A stretch of DNA of 12,992 nt from an uncultured Solobacterium sp. (GTDB lineage Bacteria; Bacillota_I; Bacilli_A; Erysipelotrichales; Erysipelotrichaceae), in assembly GCA_927911475.1 (NCBI GenBank), contig CAKMPP010000007.1:1-12992 (forward strand), read 5' to 3'. The notes below the pieces were generated by a model. That model saw only the letters and a program-made list of their open reading frames with translations. It had not been told where the DNA came from and searched no databases. Of the stretch, positions 1-7,052 are shown one piece after another. How positions within the stretch are numbered: the stretch's first letter is position 1; each line of letters opens with the position of its first letter. The translations under genes and the position numbers were made by a program.

Positions 1-76
1 AAAAGACTGTTCGCTCATTAGATGTTATACATGAACGATAGTTAATGGTAAAATTGTATATCAAAAAATAGAAATC

Positions 77-103
77 AAAAAAAATACACCTCATGCGAAG
101 TGT
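77..103 (-). terminator. Rho-independent terminator of gap
   Basis: Read on the minus strand, ACACTTC and GAGGTGT form a 7-bp stem around a GCAT loop, followed by a run of T (positions 77-85). One pair is a G-U wobble on the minus-strand RNA but a C-A mismatch on the plus-strand RNA, so the hairpin is better for transcripts of gap. It starts about 23 bases after the gap stop codon. The rest of positions 1-76 is AT-rich and holds nothing I can support. Confidence 0.72.
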
Positions 104-126
104 GATTTTTAGATTGCTTAGGTTAA

Positions 127-1146
127 TTACTTAACGTTAGCGAAGTACTTGATTGTACGAACCATCTGAGAAGTATATGAGTTCTCATTGTCATACCAAG
201 AAACTGTCTGTACCTGGTATGTGTCGTCATCAATCTTAGCTACCATTGTCTGTGTAGCGTCGAAGATAGAACCATGTGTTTCATCAACGATGTCAGAAGA
301 AACGATTTCTTCTTCATTGTAGCCGAAGCTTTCAGAAGCAGCAGCCTTCATTGCAGCGTTGATAGAATCAACAGTTACATCCTTACCCTTAACTACAGAG
401 ATTAAGAGTGTTGTTGAACCTGTAGGAACAGGAACACGCTGAGCAGCACCGATTAACTTGCCGTTTAACTCAGGAATTACAAGACCGATAGCCTTAGCAG
501 CACCTGTTGAGTTAGGAACGATATTGCAAGCACCAGCACGGGAACGACGTAAGTCACCCTTACGCTGTGGTCCATCCAAGATCATCTGATCGCCTGTGTA
601 AGCATGAACTGTTGTCATGATACCAGATTGGATTGGATATAAATCATTTAATGTCTTAGCCATTGGAGCTAAGCAGTTTGTTGTACATGAAGCAGCAGAG
701 ATAATCTTGTCTTCAGCTGTTACAACATGTTCGTTTACACCGTAAACTACTGTTGGTAAGTCGTTTCCTGCAGGAGCAGAGATAACAACCTTCTTAGCAC
801 CAGCCTTGATGTGTGCTTCAGACTTAGCTTTGCTTGTGTAGAAGCCTGTGCATTCTAGAACTACATCGATGTCTAATTGACCCCAAGGTAGGTTGCTAGC
901 ATCAGCTTCCTTATAAATTGTAATTTCCTTACCGTCTACAGTGATTGTTCCCTTTTCATCATCTGCAGAGATTTCATGATCCCACTTACCGTGTGTTGTA
1001 TCATGCTTTAATAAGTAAGCTAGCATGTGAGGTGTTGTTAAGTCGTTGATTGCAACTACTTCATAACCTTCAGCTACAAACATTTGTCTAAAAGCTAGAC
1101 GGCCAATACGGCCAAAACCGTTAATAGCAACTCTTACATCTGTCAT
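127..1146 (-). CDS. gap: Glyceraldehyde-3-phosphate dehydrogenase, class I
   Basis: Catalyses the NAD-dependent oxidative phosphorylation of glyceraldehyde 3-phosphate to 1,3-bisphosphoglycerate in cytoplasmic glycolysis. The 339-residue product is full length. The N-terminal Rossmann motif INGFGRIGR (residues 8-16) is followed by Asp35, which favours NAD over NADP. The catalytic signature ASCTTNCLAP gives the nucleophile Cys154, and His181 (TTVHAYTGDQ) is the general base. The C-terminal WYDNENSYTSQMVRT segment is typical. I chose the ATG at 1146 because family members begin M-x-V-x-V-A-I-N-G-F. An in-frame TTG lies 12 bases upstream at 1158, only 2 bases from the AGGAGGT, which is too close. 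The ATG is about 14 bases from it, which is unusually far. The gene has its own promoter and terminator and looks monocistronic. It is the glycolytic rather than the gluconeogenic form by residue pattern. Identification is secure. Confidence 0.97.
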   Translation of the reverse strand: MTDVRVAINGFGRIGRLAFRQMFVAEGYEVVAINDLTTPHMLAYLLKHDTTHGKWDHEISADDEKGTITVDGKEITIYKEADASNLPWGQLDIDVVLECTGFYTSKAKSEAHIKAGAKKVVISAPAGNDLPTVVYGVNEHVVTAEDKIISAASCTTNCLAPMAKTLNDLYPIQSGIMTTVHAYTGDQMILDGPQRKGDLRRSRAGACNIVPNSTGAAKAIGLVIPELNGKLIGAAQRVPVPTGSTTLLISVVKGKDVTVDSINAAMKAAASESFGYNEEEIVSSDIVDETHGSIFDATQTMVAKIDDDTYQVQTVSWYDNENSYTSQMVRTIKYFANVK

Positions 1147-1160
1147 ATTGTCTTTCAAAG

Positions 1161-1170
1161 ACCTCCTTTT
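1161..1170 (-). promoter_or_regulatory. Ribosome binding site of gap
   Basis: AAAAGGAGGT on the minus strand is a near-perfect anti-16S match. It sits 14 bases from the preferred ATG (1146) and 2 bases from an in-frame TTG (1158). Neither spacing is ideal, so the start rests on family homology. Confidence 0.6.
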
Positions 1171-1181
1171 GTTGCATTTAT

Positions 1182-1210
1182 ATTATATGTTTTAATATGT
1201 TTTCGGTCAA
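1182..1210 (-). promoter_or_regulatory. Sigma-A type promoter of gap
   Basis: On the minus strand TTGACC (1205-1210) and a perfect TATAAT (1182-1187) are separated by exactly 17 bases. The expected transcription start is near 1175, giving a leader of about 30 bases. This is the best consensus promoter in the window, as expected for a highly expressed glycolytic gene. Confidence 0.85.
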
Positions 1211-1225
1211 TTAAGAGCATTTGAA

Positions 1226-1239
1226 TGTAAGCGCTATCG
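1226..1239. promoter_or_regulatory. cre-like site (possible CcpA binding)
   Basis: TGTAAGCGCTATCG matches 13 of 14 positions of the cre consensus TGWNANCGNTNWCA; only the last base differs. Its centre lies about 57 bases upstream of the predicted gap start, upstream of the -35 box. In Bacillus, cre sites in such positions (for example at ackA) serve CcpA-dependent activation rather than repression. The site is seen in sequence; CcpA control is inference. An hprK gene in the same window makes the HPr-Ser-P/CcpA circuit plausible here. Confidence 0.5.
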
Positions 1240-1319
1240 TGATGAATTTCACTAAAAATTCTTCTAACTATTCGTATAAATTGGCACCATGTGAATTTAA
1301 AGACTTTTTATACTAATTT

Positions 1320-1781
1320 TTAATGGTCTTTTAATAACTTTCCAAGAATCTCTTGAATTATATCCGATGTAGTACCAGCAATCATTTCTTGGTTTTCATA
1401 AACGATAAGTCCCATAAGTTTGTAGCCATGCCAATCGTCACTAGTTAGATAAAAATTTAGTGCTTTATCTCCCTCATCAGATAACCTCTGTACTGTTACA
1501 ATTCTTTCACCTATGGTGTATTCTTCTATTGCCGAATCAATAGGATGCAAATTTGTAAATTGATGTGGTAGTTTTTCCTTCGTAACATATAACCGAAAGG
1601 TATACCCTTGTTTATTTCGATATGAATTTACAATATATTCAAAATATTTCCCAATATACTGCTTGGATGCAAAGTAATTCTTTTGAACATAGATGTCATT
1701 AATCTGTAGGTTCTCAATTCCACAATCCCATGGTGGTTCACCGGTTTTACAACCTAATACATCATCATAATCAAATCGCAA
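1320..1781 (-). CDS. C-terminal part of a frame-split extracytoplasmic protein, unknown function
   Basis: I do not recognise the family. The open frame gives up to 153 residues rich in Tyr and acidic residues, with no membrane segment and four Cys/Trp-bearing positions near the start (CKTG, PPWDC). The only possible start near the beginning is a TTG at 1781 without a well-spaced ribosome binding site, and the first in-frame ATG comes only at residue 123. It overlaps the end of the membrane-anchored reading frame at 1754-1972 in the -1 frame. The simplest reading is that the two are one gene of about 210 residues: signal anchor or lipoprotein signal, short linker, then this globular domain outside the cell. 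A one-base loss within roughly 1754-1830 would produce the present arrangement. A true separate gene with a TTG start is the less likely alternative. No clear terminator follows, so readthrough into gap is possible. Confidence 0.5.
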   Translation of the reverse strand: MRFDYDDVLGCKTGEPPWDCGIENLQINDIYVQKNYFASKQYIGKYFEYIVNSYRNKQGYTFRLYVTKEKLPHQFTNLHPIDSAIEEYTIGERIVTVQRLSDEGDKALNFYLTSDDWHGYKLMGLIVYENQEMIAGTTSDIIQEILGKLLKDH

Positions 1782-1972
1782 TGATATTCGTTTGATACCT
1801 CTTCTTTTAGTTCCTTGATTTCATCTTGATTGGTAGTATTGATGTTTCTTTCATTAAAGAATTCCGCTCGCCCTGGAATCCTTGGCAGAAGATATGGAAT
1901 GATACATGCTGCGAGTATGATAACTATGATGAAGATTGCAAGGCGAATAAAGCTGTAATGATTTCTTTTCAT
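1754..1972 (-). CDS. Membrane-anchored or lipoprotein N-terminus, frame-split
   Basis: A 72-residue reading frame of unknown family. The start ATG at 1972 is supported by GAGGTG placed 6-7 bases upstream; a longer in-frame extension to 2008 lacks such a site. Residues 1-10 are basic (MKRNHYSFIR), and residues 11-29 form a strong hydrophobic segment containing LAAC with Cys23, which fits a lipobox. The hydrophobic stretch continues past Cys23 (IIPYLL), so an uncleaved membrane anchor is equally possible. A charged, helix-prone linker (residues 50-62) follows. The last residues (CDLIMMMY) look like out-of-frame sequence before the stop at 1754. The reading frame at 1320-1781 overlaps this end and probably is the rest of the protein. 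Confidence 0.6.
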   Translation of the reverse strand: MKRNHYSFIRLAIFIIVIILAACIIPYLLPRIPGRAEFFNERNINTTNQDEIKELKEEVSNEYHCDLIMMMY

Positions 1973-2010
1973 AACAATCACCTCAATGATATACATTTCT
2001 GTATTCATTT

Positions 2011-2016
2011 ATTATA
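2011..2016 (-). promoter_or_regulatory. Candidate -10 element for the split membrane-protein gene
   Basis: TATAAT on the minus strand lies 38 bases upstream of the ATG at 1972, just after the terminator of the preceding operon. No convincing -35 box stands 16-18 bases away (TATATC at best). Placement supports separate transcription of this gene; the sequence support is modest. Confidence 0.35.
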
Positions 2017-2023
2017 TCGCACA

Positions 2024-2049
2024 GAAAAAGAAGGATATACACCCTTCTT
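2024..2049 (-). terminator. Rho-independent terminator of the rapZ-yvcK-whiA operon
   Basis: On the minus strand AAGAAGG and CCTTCTT pair perfectly around an 8-base loop, and the downstream arm runs straight into TTTC. The upstream arm overlaps the TAA stop codon of the acetyltransferase gene, so the operon ends exactly here. Confidence 0.7.
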
Positions 2050-2962
2050 ATGCAAATTCATTTAGATTAAGTGGTTTGATACTTGTCGCAAATGCTTGTT
2101 CAACCGTAGTGATATCTCTTCCCACAAGTTTTGAGAATAGTTTTGCATCATTGAGTCTTGCCATTGTAGAACCATATGTTTCAATCTTTGTCTCTAGGAA
2201 TACGAGCGTTAAGTCCTCTGCTTCTGATACATGTAACTCCACTACATCCTTTTCAAAGAGTGCTGCGTTACATAGTTTCATAAGAGCAGTGGAATCAAGG
2301 TAGATGAGTTCTTCAATTTCTAGAACATCACCCTTTGGTAACATCGTCGCATAACCTCGAATTTGGTCTTTACCGTTGTAGTAAGCTACTATCTTTCCAC
2401 CTTGTGCGTTGATTTCCTTCTTATACTTTACAAAGTATTCTAAATCTCTTGCATAGTAACCATTGAATCGACGGATAAAAGCAGAGTATACCTTTAATAA
2501 ATCAATCGCAGTTGGTTCATAGGAACAACCAAAGTTTGTACTACGCTTTACATCATCACGTGTTAAGCGATAGGTAGAGCGATTGTAGATATTACGGAAG
2601 CCATATGGTTCATATAGTTTCTGATCATATGCCTGAATAAGAGTAATTAATTCAGTATGCTCGCATGCATCTAATACAATTTCCATCAAACGCTTCATAT
2701 ATCCACGCTTACGGTATTCAGGCAATGTTGCTACACCTAGTATCATACTAGTACGTAAAACTTTATCATTAAACATCATTGCATGTGGAGCTCGAATGAT
2801 TGCTGATACCACATGACCATCTTCTACATATACAAAGCAATTTTCTGGCACAAATAGATTCTTAAAGTAGTAATCAATATAGCCTTCATCCTCTTGTGGA
2901 AAACATACTTTCCAAAGATTCTTTACTTCGGTAGCTTGTTCTTTCGTTGCTTTTGTAATCAT
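2048..2962 (-). CDS. GNAT family N-acetyltransferase (Eis-like architecture)
   Basis: A cytoplasmic acyl-CoA dependent acetyltransferase of unknown substrate, 304 residues. The acetyl-CoA binding motif A is visible at residues 76-90: GVATLPEYRKRGYMK, with the R-x-x-G pyrophosphate loop around Arg84-Gly87. The segment LYEPYGF (about residues 115-125) is the usual GNAT motif B tyrosine region. The remaining C-terminal half resembles the longer Eis/Acetyltransf_9 type proteins rather than a minimal GNAT of about 150 residues. The start ATG overlaps the stop of the DUF2156 gene as ATGA (2959-2962), with AAAGGTG 8 bases upstream, so translation is probably coupled. It is the last gene of the operon. 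Such GNAT genes commonly sit beside DUF2156 genes in Bacillota; the joint function is not known to me. Confidence 0.85.
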   Translation of the reverse strand: MITKATKEQATEVKNLWKVCFPQEDEGYIDYYFKNLFVPENCFVYVEDGHVVSAIIRAPHAMMFNDKVLRTSMILGVATLPEYRKRGYMKRLMEIVLDACEHTELITLIQAYDQKLYEPYGFRNIYNRSTYRLTRDDVKRSTNFGCSYEPTAIDLLKVYSAFIRRFNGYYARDLEYFVKYKKEINAQGGKIVAYYNGKDQIRGYATMLPKGDVLEIEELIYLDSTALMKLCNAALFEKDVVELHVSEAEDLTLVFLETKIETYGSTMARLNDAKLFSKLVGRDITTVEQAFATSIKPLNLNEFA

Positions 2963-3879
2963 GATTCAACACCTTTCTTAATACGATACTTCTCAATAAT
3001 ACTGACTGGGTGATAGGACAGTTTGGCAGCTCTTAGATTTTCACGACCTGTATCATCTTCACGATTGACTAGTTCAATACCCGGGAATTCATGACTCAAC
3101 ATCTCTTTCATGATGCATTGGTAAAGACCTCTGACATCTCCATCTGCCTTCTCGATATTCTCTTGACACATACGATCTGACAACATTGATCCAATCGCAA
3201 AAGCACGTACCTTGCCATCGATTCGAATCAAACCACCCTTGCATGGTAGTTCATTATATAAGTCTAAGATACGGAATGTACCAATTCTCTCGCTTTGTAA
3301 GAAATCATCTGGATCTTCAGATTTCCAATCTCTCAAATACCCTATACAATCATCGATATTTGTTTCGTTCAATGTTTCGTATGACCATCTACCTTCATAG
3401 TCTTTATAGAACGCATTTAAATGATTGCGTTTTTTCTGCATTTTTTTACCTGCATAGGTACGTAAACGTTCCCCATCATATACATAATCATCCGCCCAAC
3501 TTTCATGGATGGCTGTATATTCTGGATAAAGCTTAATAACTTCATCCACCATTTCTTTTGTAAAACAACTAAGTGTAAAGTCATGTCCATAGTGGTCAAA
3601 GATTTCTTTACCCTTTTTTATTGCTTCAGCGATATATTGTTTCTCACATAGTGGCATATACATGAAGAAACATCCCTCATGAATGCCCAACAATAATAGA
3701 TACTCTTCCTTCTTATAGTAGAACAACGGATATGTCTGTAACCACATAATCATATTGATGATATTGTGATTGGATTCTTCATATTTACAACGCTGTAAAT
3801 ACTCTTGAACCATAGGCCAATCCATCACCTGTAAAGTTGTAAAATCATTTTCTAGTATTTCAGTGGTTACGTTCTCCAT
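2959..3879 (-). CDS. DUF2156 protein (phosphatidylglycerol lysyltransferase C-terminal-like)
   Basis: A 306-residue soluble protein of the DUF2156 family, related in fold to the C-terminal catalytic domain of MprF-type aminoacyl-phosphatidylglycerol synthases (two GNAT-like halves). Diagnostic segments are YDGERLRTYAGKKMQKKRNH (residues 134-153) and NREDDTGRENLRAAKLSYH (272-290), which are the best conserved stretches of the family. There is no membrane domain, unlike full MprF, so lipid lysylation cannot be assumed; the substrate is unknown. The start is the ATG at 3879, with GGAGAG overlapping the stop of the small membrane protein only 5 bases upstream. Its own stop overlaps the acetyltransferase start by 4 bases. 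This points to strict co-expression within the whiA operon. Confidence 0.85.
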   Translation of the reverse strand: MENVTTEILENDFTTLQVMDWPMVQEYLQRCKYEESNHNIINMIMWLQTYPLFYYKKEEYLLLLGIHEGCFFMYMPLCEKQYIAEAIKKGKEIFDHYGHDFTLSCFTKEMVDEVIKLYPEYTAIHESWADDYVYDGERLRTYAGKKMQKKRNHLNAFYKDYEGRWSYETLNETNIDDCIGYLRDWKSEDPDDFLQSERIGTFRILDLYNELPCKGGLIRIDGKVRAFAIGSMLSDRMCQENIEKADGDVRGLYQCIMKEMLSHEFPGIELVNREDDTGRENLRAAKLSYHPVSIIEKYRIKKGVES

Positions 3880-3884
3880 AAAAC

Positions 3885-4172
3885 TTACTCTCCGTCTGTA
3901 TGTTCGTCATATTCGACATCAATGATATCACTTTGATTTTCCTTAGGGGATGAATATGACTGATAGAAAGTACGATCAATATCTAATTCTTCCACACTAG
4001 CATTTTTCATCTGCTTGTTTAATCTTCTAGCTTGTATTAAGCCATATATCACAAATCCTATAATCGGTAATAGTAATAATAGGATAAGCCACCATAGGTA
4101 GCGGATAATCAGTGCAACGATAACCAATAATACAATTGTGGATACCGCTGTCTGTAGTTGTGTTCTATTCAT
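3885..4172 (-). CDS. Small membrane protein, unknown function
   Basis: A 95-residue protein I do not recognise. Two adjacent hydrophobic segments (about residues 9-23 and 27-46) are separated by Arg24-Tyr25. The basic stretch QARRLNKQMK (47-56) then suggests a cytoplasmic C-terminal tail that ends very acidic (DIIDVEYDEHTDGE). No signal peptidase site or lipobox is visible. Its ATG overlaps the whiA stop by 8 bases (ATGAATAG), and the next gene starts 5 bases after its stop, so it is an integral operon member. Placement suggests a membrane partner for one of the neighbouring genes, but that is only inference. Confidence 0.75.
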   Translation of the reverse strand: MNRTQLQTAVSTIVLLVIVALIIRYLWWLILLLLLPIIGFVIYGLIQARRLNKQMKNASVEELDIDRTFYQSYSSPKENQSDIIDVEYDEHTDGE

Positions 4173-5109
4173 CTTGTTTTACCTCTTTCATCGCTAGTTC
4201 ATGAAGCTTTACAAAGCGATGTTTCATGCCTGACTTTGAAACAATTTCTCCAGTCTGACGTTCATAGATACCACATAGTTCCATTAAGGAAGCCTCAGGG
4301 TTTGCCTTGCGGAGTGCAATGATATCTTGTAATTTACGGTCTAATGTTTCTATTCTCTGATTTTCTTCTAAGATAAGAATATCGTCTAATTGTCCACTTG
4401 CAGCCGCAACAGCCTTTACTTCATTGGCTAAGTCCATATTATTCATACGTTGAAGGGAATTACTAAAGTCTCTTGAAATACGAATATTTTCAAACTTTAA
4501 AACTGCCTGGTCTGCTTCGATTAAACGTAAGAAATCCGCAATCTTTTCAGCCGACTTCACATATAAAATGACTTTCTTACGACGCGTTGTAATCTTTGCA
4601 TGAATGTTAAATCTCTCTAATAAGGATGCCATGAATAATGCATGTTCTTCACTGGTAGCTGTGATTTCCAAGTGATAGGATGATTTTTCTGGTGAGTTGA
4701 TAGAACCACCTGCCATAAACGCTCCTGCTAAATAGGCACGTGCATTATTGTTTGTCTGTACGATTTTCGCAAGTGGTTTATCCAGTAACCCTCGTGTACT
4801 ATAAATTCCTAAATCCTCCAAAATCTTTGGAGCAGCACTCATAATACGCATACCATAAATACGATTCTTGCGAAGATTCATCTTTCTTTTTACAAACAAA
4901 CTAATTTCTACGCCATACCGTTCTTTTACCAAACGATAAATCGTACGTGAAACAGCCGCATTTTCTAAACTTACTAATAAAGTCATACCACGACTAGATA
5001 AGGAAAGCGATGATGTCATTTGAATGAGTGCGGATAACTCTGCACGTATATCATTCCCTTCCATAATCTTTTGTGCTACTTCTTGTTTTACCTCTGCCGC
5101 AAATGACAT
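4165..5109 (-). CDS. whiA: DNA-binding protein WhiA
   Basis: WhiA is a conserved Gram-positive protein combining a LAGLIDADG homing-endonuclease-like domain with a C-terminal helix-turn-helix. It controls sporulation in Streptomyces and affects division and chromosome segregation in Bacillus. The 314-residue length is normal. The N-terminal MSFAAEVKQEVA segment is typical. The LAGLIDADG-like motif appears as AYLAGAFMAGGSINSP (residues 125-140), where the acidic catalytic residues are replaced, as expected for WhiA. RMNNMDLANEVKA (221-233) and the SKSGMKHRFVKL stretch (291-302) mark the DNA-binding region. The start ATG overlaps the yvcK stop as TAATG, with AGGTGAAG upstream. The rapZ-yvcK-whiA order is one of the most conserved gene strings in Bacillota, which makes the assignment secure. 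Confidence 0.97.
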   Translation of the reverse strand: MSFAAEVKQEVAQKIMEGNDIRAELSALIQMTSSLSLSSRGMTLLVSLENAAVSRTIYRLVKERYGVEISLFVKRKMNLRKNRIYGMRIMSAAPKILEDLGIYSTRGLLDKPLAKIVQTNNNARAYLAGAFMAGGSINSPEKSSYHLEITATSEEHALFMASLLERFNIHAKITTRRKKVILYVKSAEKIADFLRLIEADQAVLKFENIRISRDFSNSLQRMNNMDLANEVKAVAAASGQLDDILILEENQRIETLDRKLQDIIALRKANPEASLMELCGIYERQTGEIVSKSGMKHRFVKLHELAMKEVKQDE

Positions 5110-6059
5110 TACTTCACCTCCAGCAATTCTTGAATCACTGCTTTAATCTTTTCTGGATCATGGTGAATAAATCCATTACGGAAGCTGAGTAATTCCTTCG
5201 TAACAACCTGATACGGATGGTCTTGCTTTACAAGATTGACCTTTGTACTTCCATTTAATGAATAGCGTTCTAATATCTTCTCTGGTATCTCATCACATGC
5301 GACAATCACTTTATCAACTGGTGCGTGGTGATATAACAACGCATCTACGTGATCTTCTACAGTATATCCATCTGTTTCACCTGGTTGTGTCATTGCATTA
5401 CAGAAGTATACTAACTCTGCCTTTGTACTACATAACGCTTCTTGAATTTCCGGAATGATTACATTTGGCAAAATACTTGTATAGACAGAACCAATTCCAT
5501 AGATGACTAAATCCGCATTTTGTATCGCTTCTACCGCTTCCTTACATGCATGTACCTCATCTTGATAGAATACACGTGTAATATGGTGATTATGATTTGG
5601 AATATTCGCTTCCCCACGCACAATGACACCATCTTCCATGCGTGCATACAAAGTGATTACATCAGTACTCGCTGGAATAATATTACCTTTTACGTTTAAA
5701 ATATGACTAACTTCCTGAATGGCTGTCATAAAAGATCCAGTCTGTTGCGTCAGTGCGGTTAAGATTAGATTTCCTAGATTGTGTCCTAAAATATCATCTT
5801 CTTTTCCATCAGGGTCATCAAAGCGATAATCCATCAGGGAACTTAACATATTTTCACTTTCAGCCATACTGATCATGACATTTCGAATATCACCCATCGC
5901 AGGAATATGAAAGTTCTTTCGTAATCGTCCTGTACTTCCACCATCATCAGCGACCGTTACGATAGCGTTTAAATCAATATTTTGAATTGTTTTAATACCA
6001 CGGCAGATTAATGACTGTCCATGTCCACCACCAATAATGACAACTTTATGCTTCTTCAT
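5109..6059 (-). CDS. yvcK: Gluconeogenesis factor YvcK/CofD-like
   Basis: YvcK binds UDP-sugars and is needed in Bacillus for growth on gluconeogenic carbon sources and for normal cell wall synthesis and shape. The 316-residue protein is full length. Visible motifs are IIGGGHGQS (residues 8-16) for nucleotide binding, ADDGGSTGRLR (37-47), GHNLGNL (92-98), GIGSVYTSILPNV (188-200) and CNAMTQPGETDGYTVEDH (220-237), all hallmarks of the UPF0052/CofD-like family. The context rules out true CofD (F420 synthesis). The start ATG lies inside the end of rapZ (14-base overlap), and the stop overlaps the whiA start by one base. In-frame translation coupling is likely throughout. Confidence 0.96.
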   Translation of the reverse strand: MKKHKVVIIGGGHGQSLICRGIKTIQNIDLNAIVTVADDGGSTGRLRKNFHIPAMGDIRNVMISMAESENMLSSLMDYRFDDPDGKEDDILGHNLGNLILTALTQQTGSFMTAIQEVSHILNVKGNIIPASTDVITLYARMEDGVIVRGEANIPNHNHHITRVFYQDEVHACKEAVEAIQNADLVIYGIGSVYTSILPNVIIPEIQEALCSTKAELVYFCNAMTQPGETDGYTVEDHVDALLYHHAPVDKVIVACDEIPEKILERYSLNGSTKVNLVKQDHPYQVVTKELLSFRNGFIHHDPEKIKAVIQELLEVK

Positions 6060-6921
6060 GCGTTAGCCATTCTTTCTGATCACGATGATCTAAGTAACAG
6101 TTATATCTTTCCTTATATACATCATATAAGTAGTTTGCGATAGTTACAGAACGATGTTGTCCACCTGTACATCCAATCGCTACAGTGAAATGATTCTTGC
6201 CTTCCTTGGTATACTGTTCAAATGCATAATCTGTAAACGCAATTAAACGCTGAATGAATTCCTGTGTCTCAGGCTTATTCATAACATAGTCATATACTTC
6301 TTTATCATTTCCTGAAAAATAACGAAGCTTCTCATCCCAGAATGGGTTTGGCAAGAAACGTACATCAATCATTAAATCTGCATCAAGTGGTACACCATAC
6401 TTATAGCCAAAGGAAATAAATGAAATAGAGAATGATGGTATCTGCTTCTTTGCAAAGTAAGATTCTAACTTCTTTTTAAATTCTTTTTCAGAAGAGAAGG
6501 ATGTATCAATTGTGATGACGTTGTTATCTAGATTCTGCTTAAATGTTTGTCTTTCCTCCGTGATAGCTTCTTCAAGTGTATTAGCAGTATTGCTCAATAA
6601 TAATGGATGAATACGTCTTGTGCTCTTGTAACGGTTGAGTAATACACTATCACTGGCATCAATAAAGAGTACGCTAACGGACGCATTAATTCCATTTAAC
6701 TTACGAGAGAAAATTGGGAAGTCTTCAGCCGATGTACTTAACGCAATATAGCTGTACCTAGGGTCGGTTGAAACTTCAATCATATCTACGAACTGATCTA
6801 CAAGCACAACAGGATAGTTATCAATAATGTGATAACCCATATCCTCTAAAATGCGCGTTGCTGTACTCTTACCAGCACCACTCATCCCACTTACAAGTAT
6901 GATTCTCTTACTAACTTCCAT
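6046..6921 (-). CDS. rapZ: RNase adapter protein / nucleotide-binding protein RapZ (YvcJ)
   Basis: RapZ-family P-loop protein; in Enterobacteria it directs RNase E to the sRNA GlmZ and senses glucosamine-6-phosphate, while in Bacillus YvcJ hydrolyses nucleotides and influences competence. The 291-residue product carries the Walker A motif GMSGAGKS (residues 12-19), a Walker B-like LFIDASD (85-91), FGYKYGVP (171-178), DVRFLPNPFW (186-195) and the C-terminal signature GCTGGQHRS (250-258). I chose the ATG at 6921 because GAGGTA is 8-9 bases upstream; an in-frame TTG at 6927 is only about 3 bases from it. It is the first gene of the operon, transcribed from the promoter at 7013-7040, divergent from the glycosyltransferase gene. 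Confidence 0.96.
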   Translation of the reverse strand: MEVSKRIILVSGMSGAGKSTATRILEDMGYHIIDNYPVVLVDQFVDMIEVSTDPRYSYIALSTSAEDFPIFSRKLNGINASVSVLFIDASDSVLLNRYKSTRRIHPLLLSNTANTLEEAITEERQTFKQNLDNNVITIDTSFSSEKEFKKKLESYFAKKQIPSFSISFISFGYKYGVPLDADLMIDVRFLPNPFWDEKLRYFSGNDKEVYDYVMNKPETQEFIQRLIAFTDYAFEQYTKEGKNHFTVAIGCTGGQHRSVTIANYLYDVYKERYNCYLDHRDQKEWLTHEEA

Positions 6922-6991
6922 ATCCAATTACCTCGTTTCTATTTGAACATCCGAGATTCGACCTCAACTAGTTTGAAGGTCATCGTTACTC

Positions 6992-7020
6992 TTCTTATTT
7001 TACACTATTACTATTATACT
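6992..7020 (+). promoter_or_regulatory. Candidate promoter of the glycosyltransferase-MarR gene
   Basis: TATACT (7015-7020) is a five-of-six -10 box. The 17-base spaced upstream hexamer TTCTTA (6992-6997) is weak. An alternative is TTTACA (6999-7004) with TATAAC (7024-7029), but its spacer is 19 bases. Either would start transcription shortly before AGGAGAG at 7043 and the ATG at 7053. Confidence 0.4.
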
Positions 7021-7040
7021 ATTTATAACAGTAACGTTAA
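7013..7040 (-). promoter_or_regulatory. Promoter of the rapZ-yvcK-whiA operon
   Basis: On the minus strand a perfect TATAAT (7013-7018) is preceded by TTAACG (7035-7040) with a 16-base spacer. It overlaps the divergent plus-strand promoter, so the two directions may compete for polymerase. The predicted leader of rapZ is about 85 bases. Confidence 0.6.
7032..7039. repeat. 8-bp palindrome TAACGTTA between divergent promoters
   Basis: A perfect palindrome that overlaps the rapZ -35 box and the predicted early leader of the glycosyltransferase-MarR gene. An operator for a winged-helix protein would be well placed here, but 8 bp can arise by chance in AT-rich DNA. Confidence 0.3.
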
Positions 7041-7052
7041 TAGGAGAGTTAT

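Noticed and set aside
1240..1319. Terminator after the split membrane-protein gene
   Set aside because: Only a 5-bp AAATT/AATTT stem without a T run was found, too weak to call.
1754..1781. Programmed frameshift in the split membrane-protein gene
   Set aside because: No X_XXY_YYZ heptamer in the right frame is present in the overlap.
1826..2303. Plus-strand open frames over the split membrane-protein gene and the acetyltransferase gene
   Set aside because: They are antisense to better supported genes, lack ribosome binding sites and show low-complexity or Ser/Cys-rich translations typical of shadow frames.
3186..3599. Frames on both strands within the DUF2156 gene
   Set aside because: They lie wholly inside a conserved protein gene and have His/Tyr/Leu-rich composition without a start signal.
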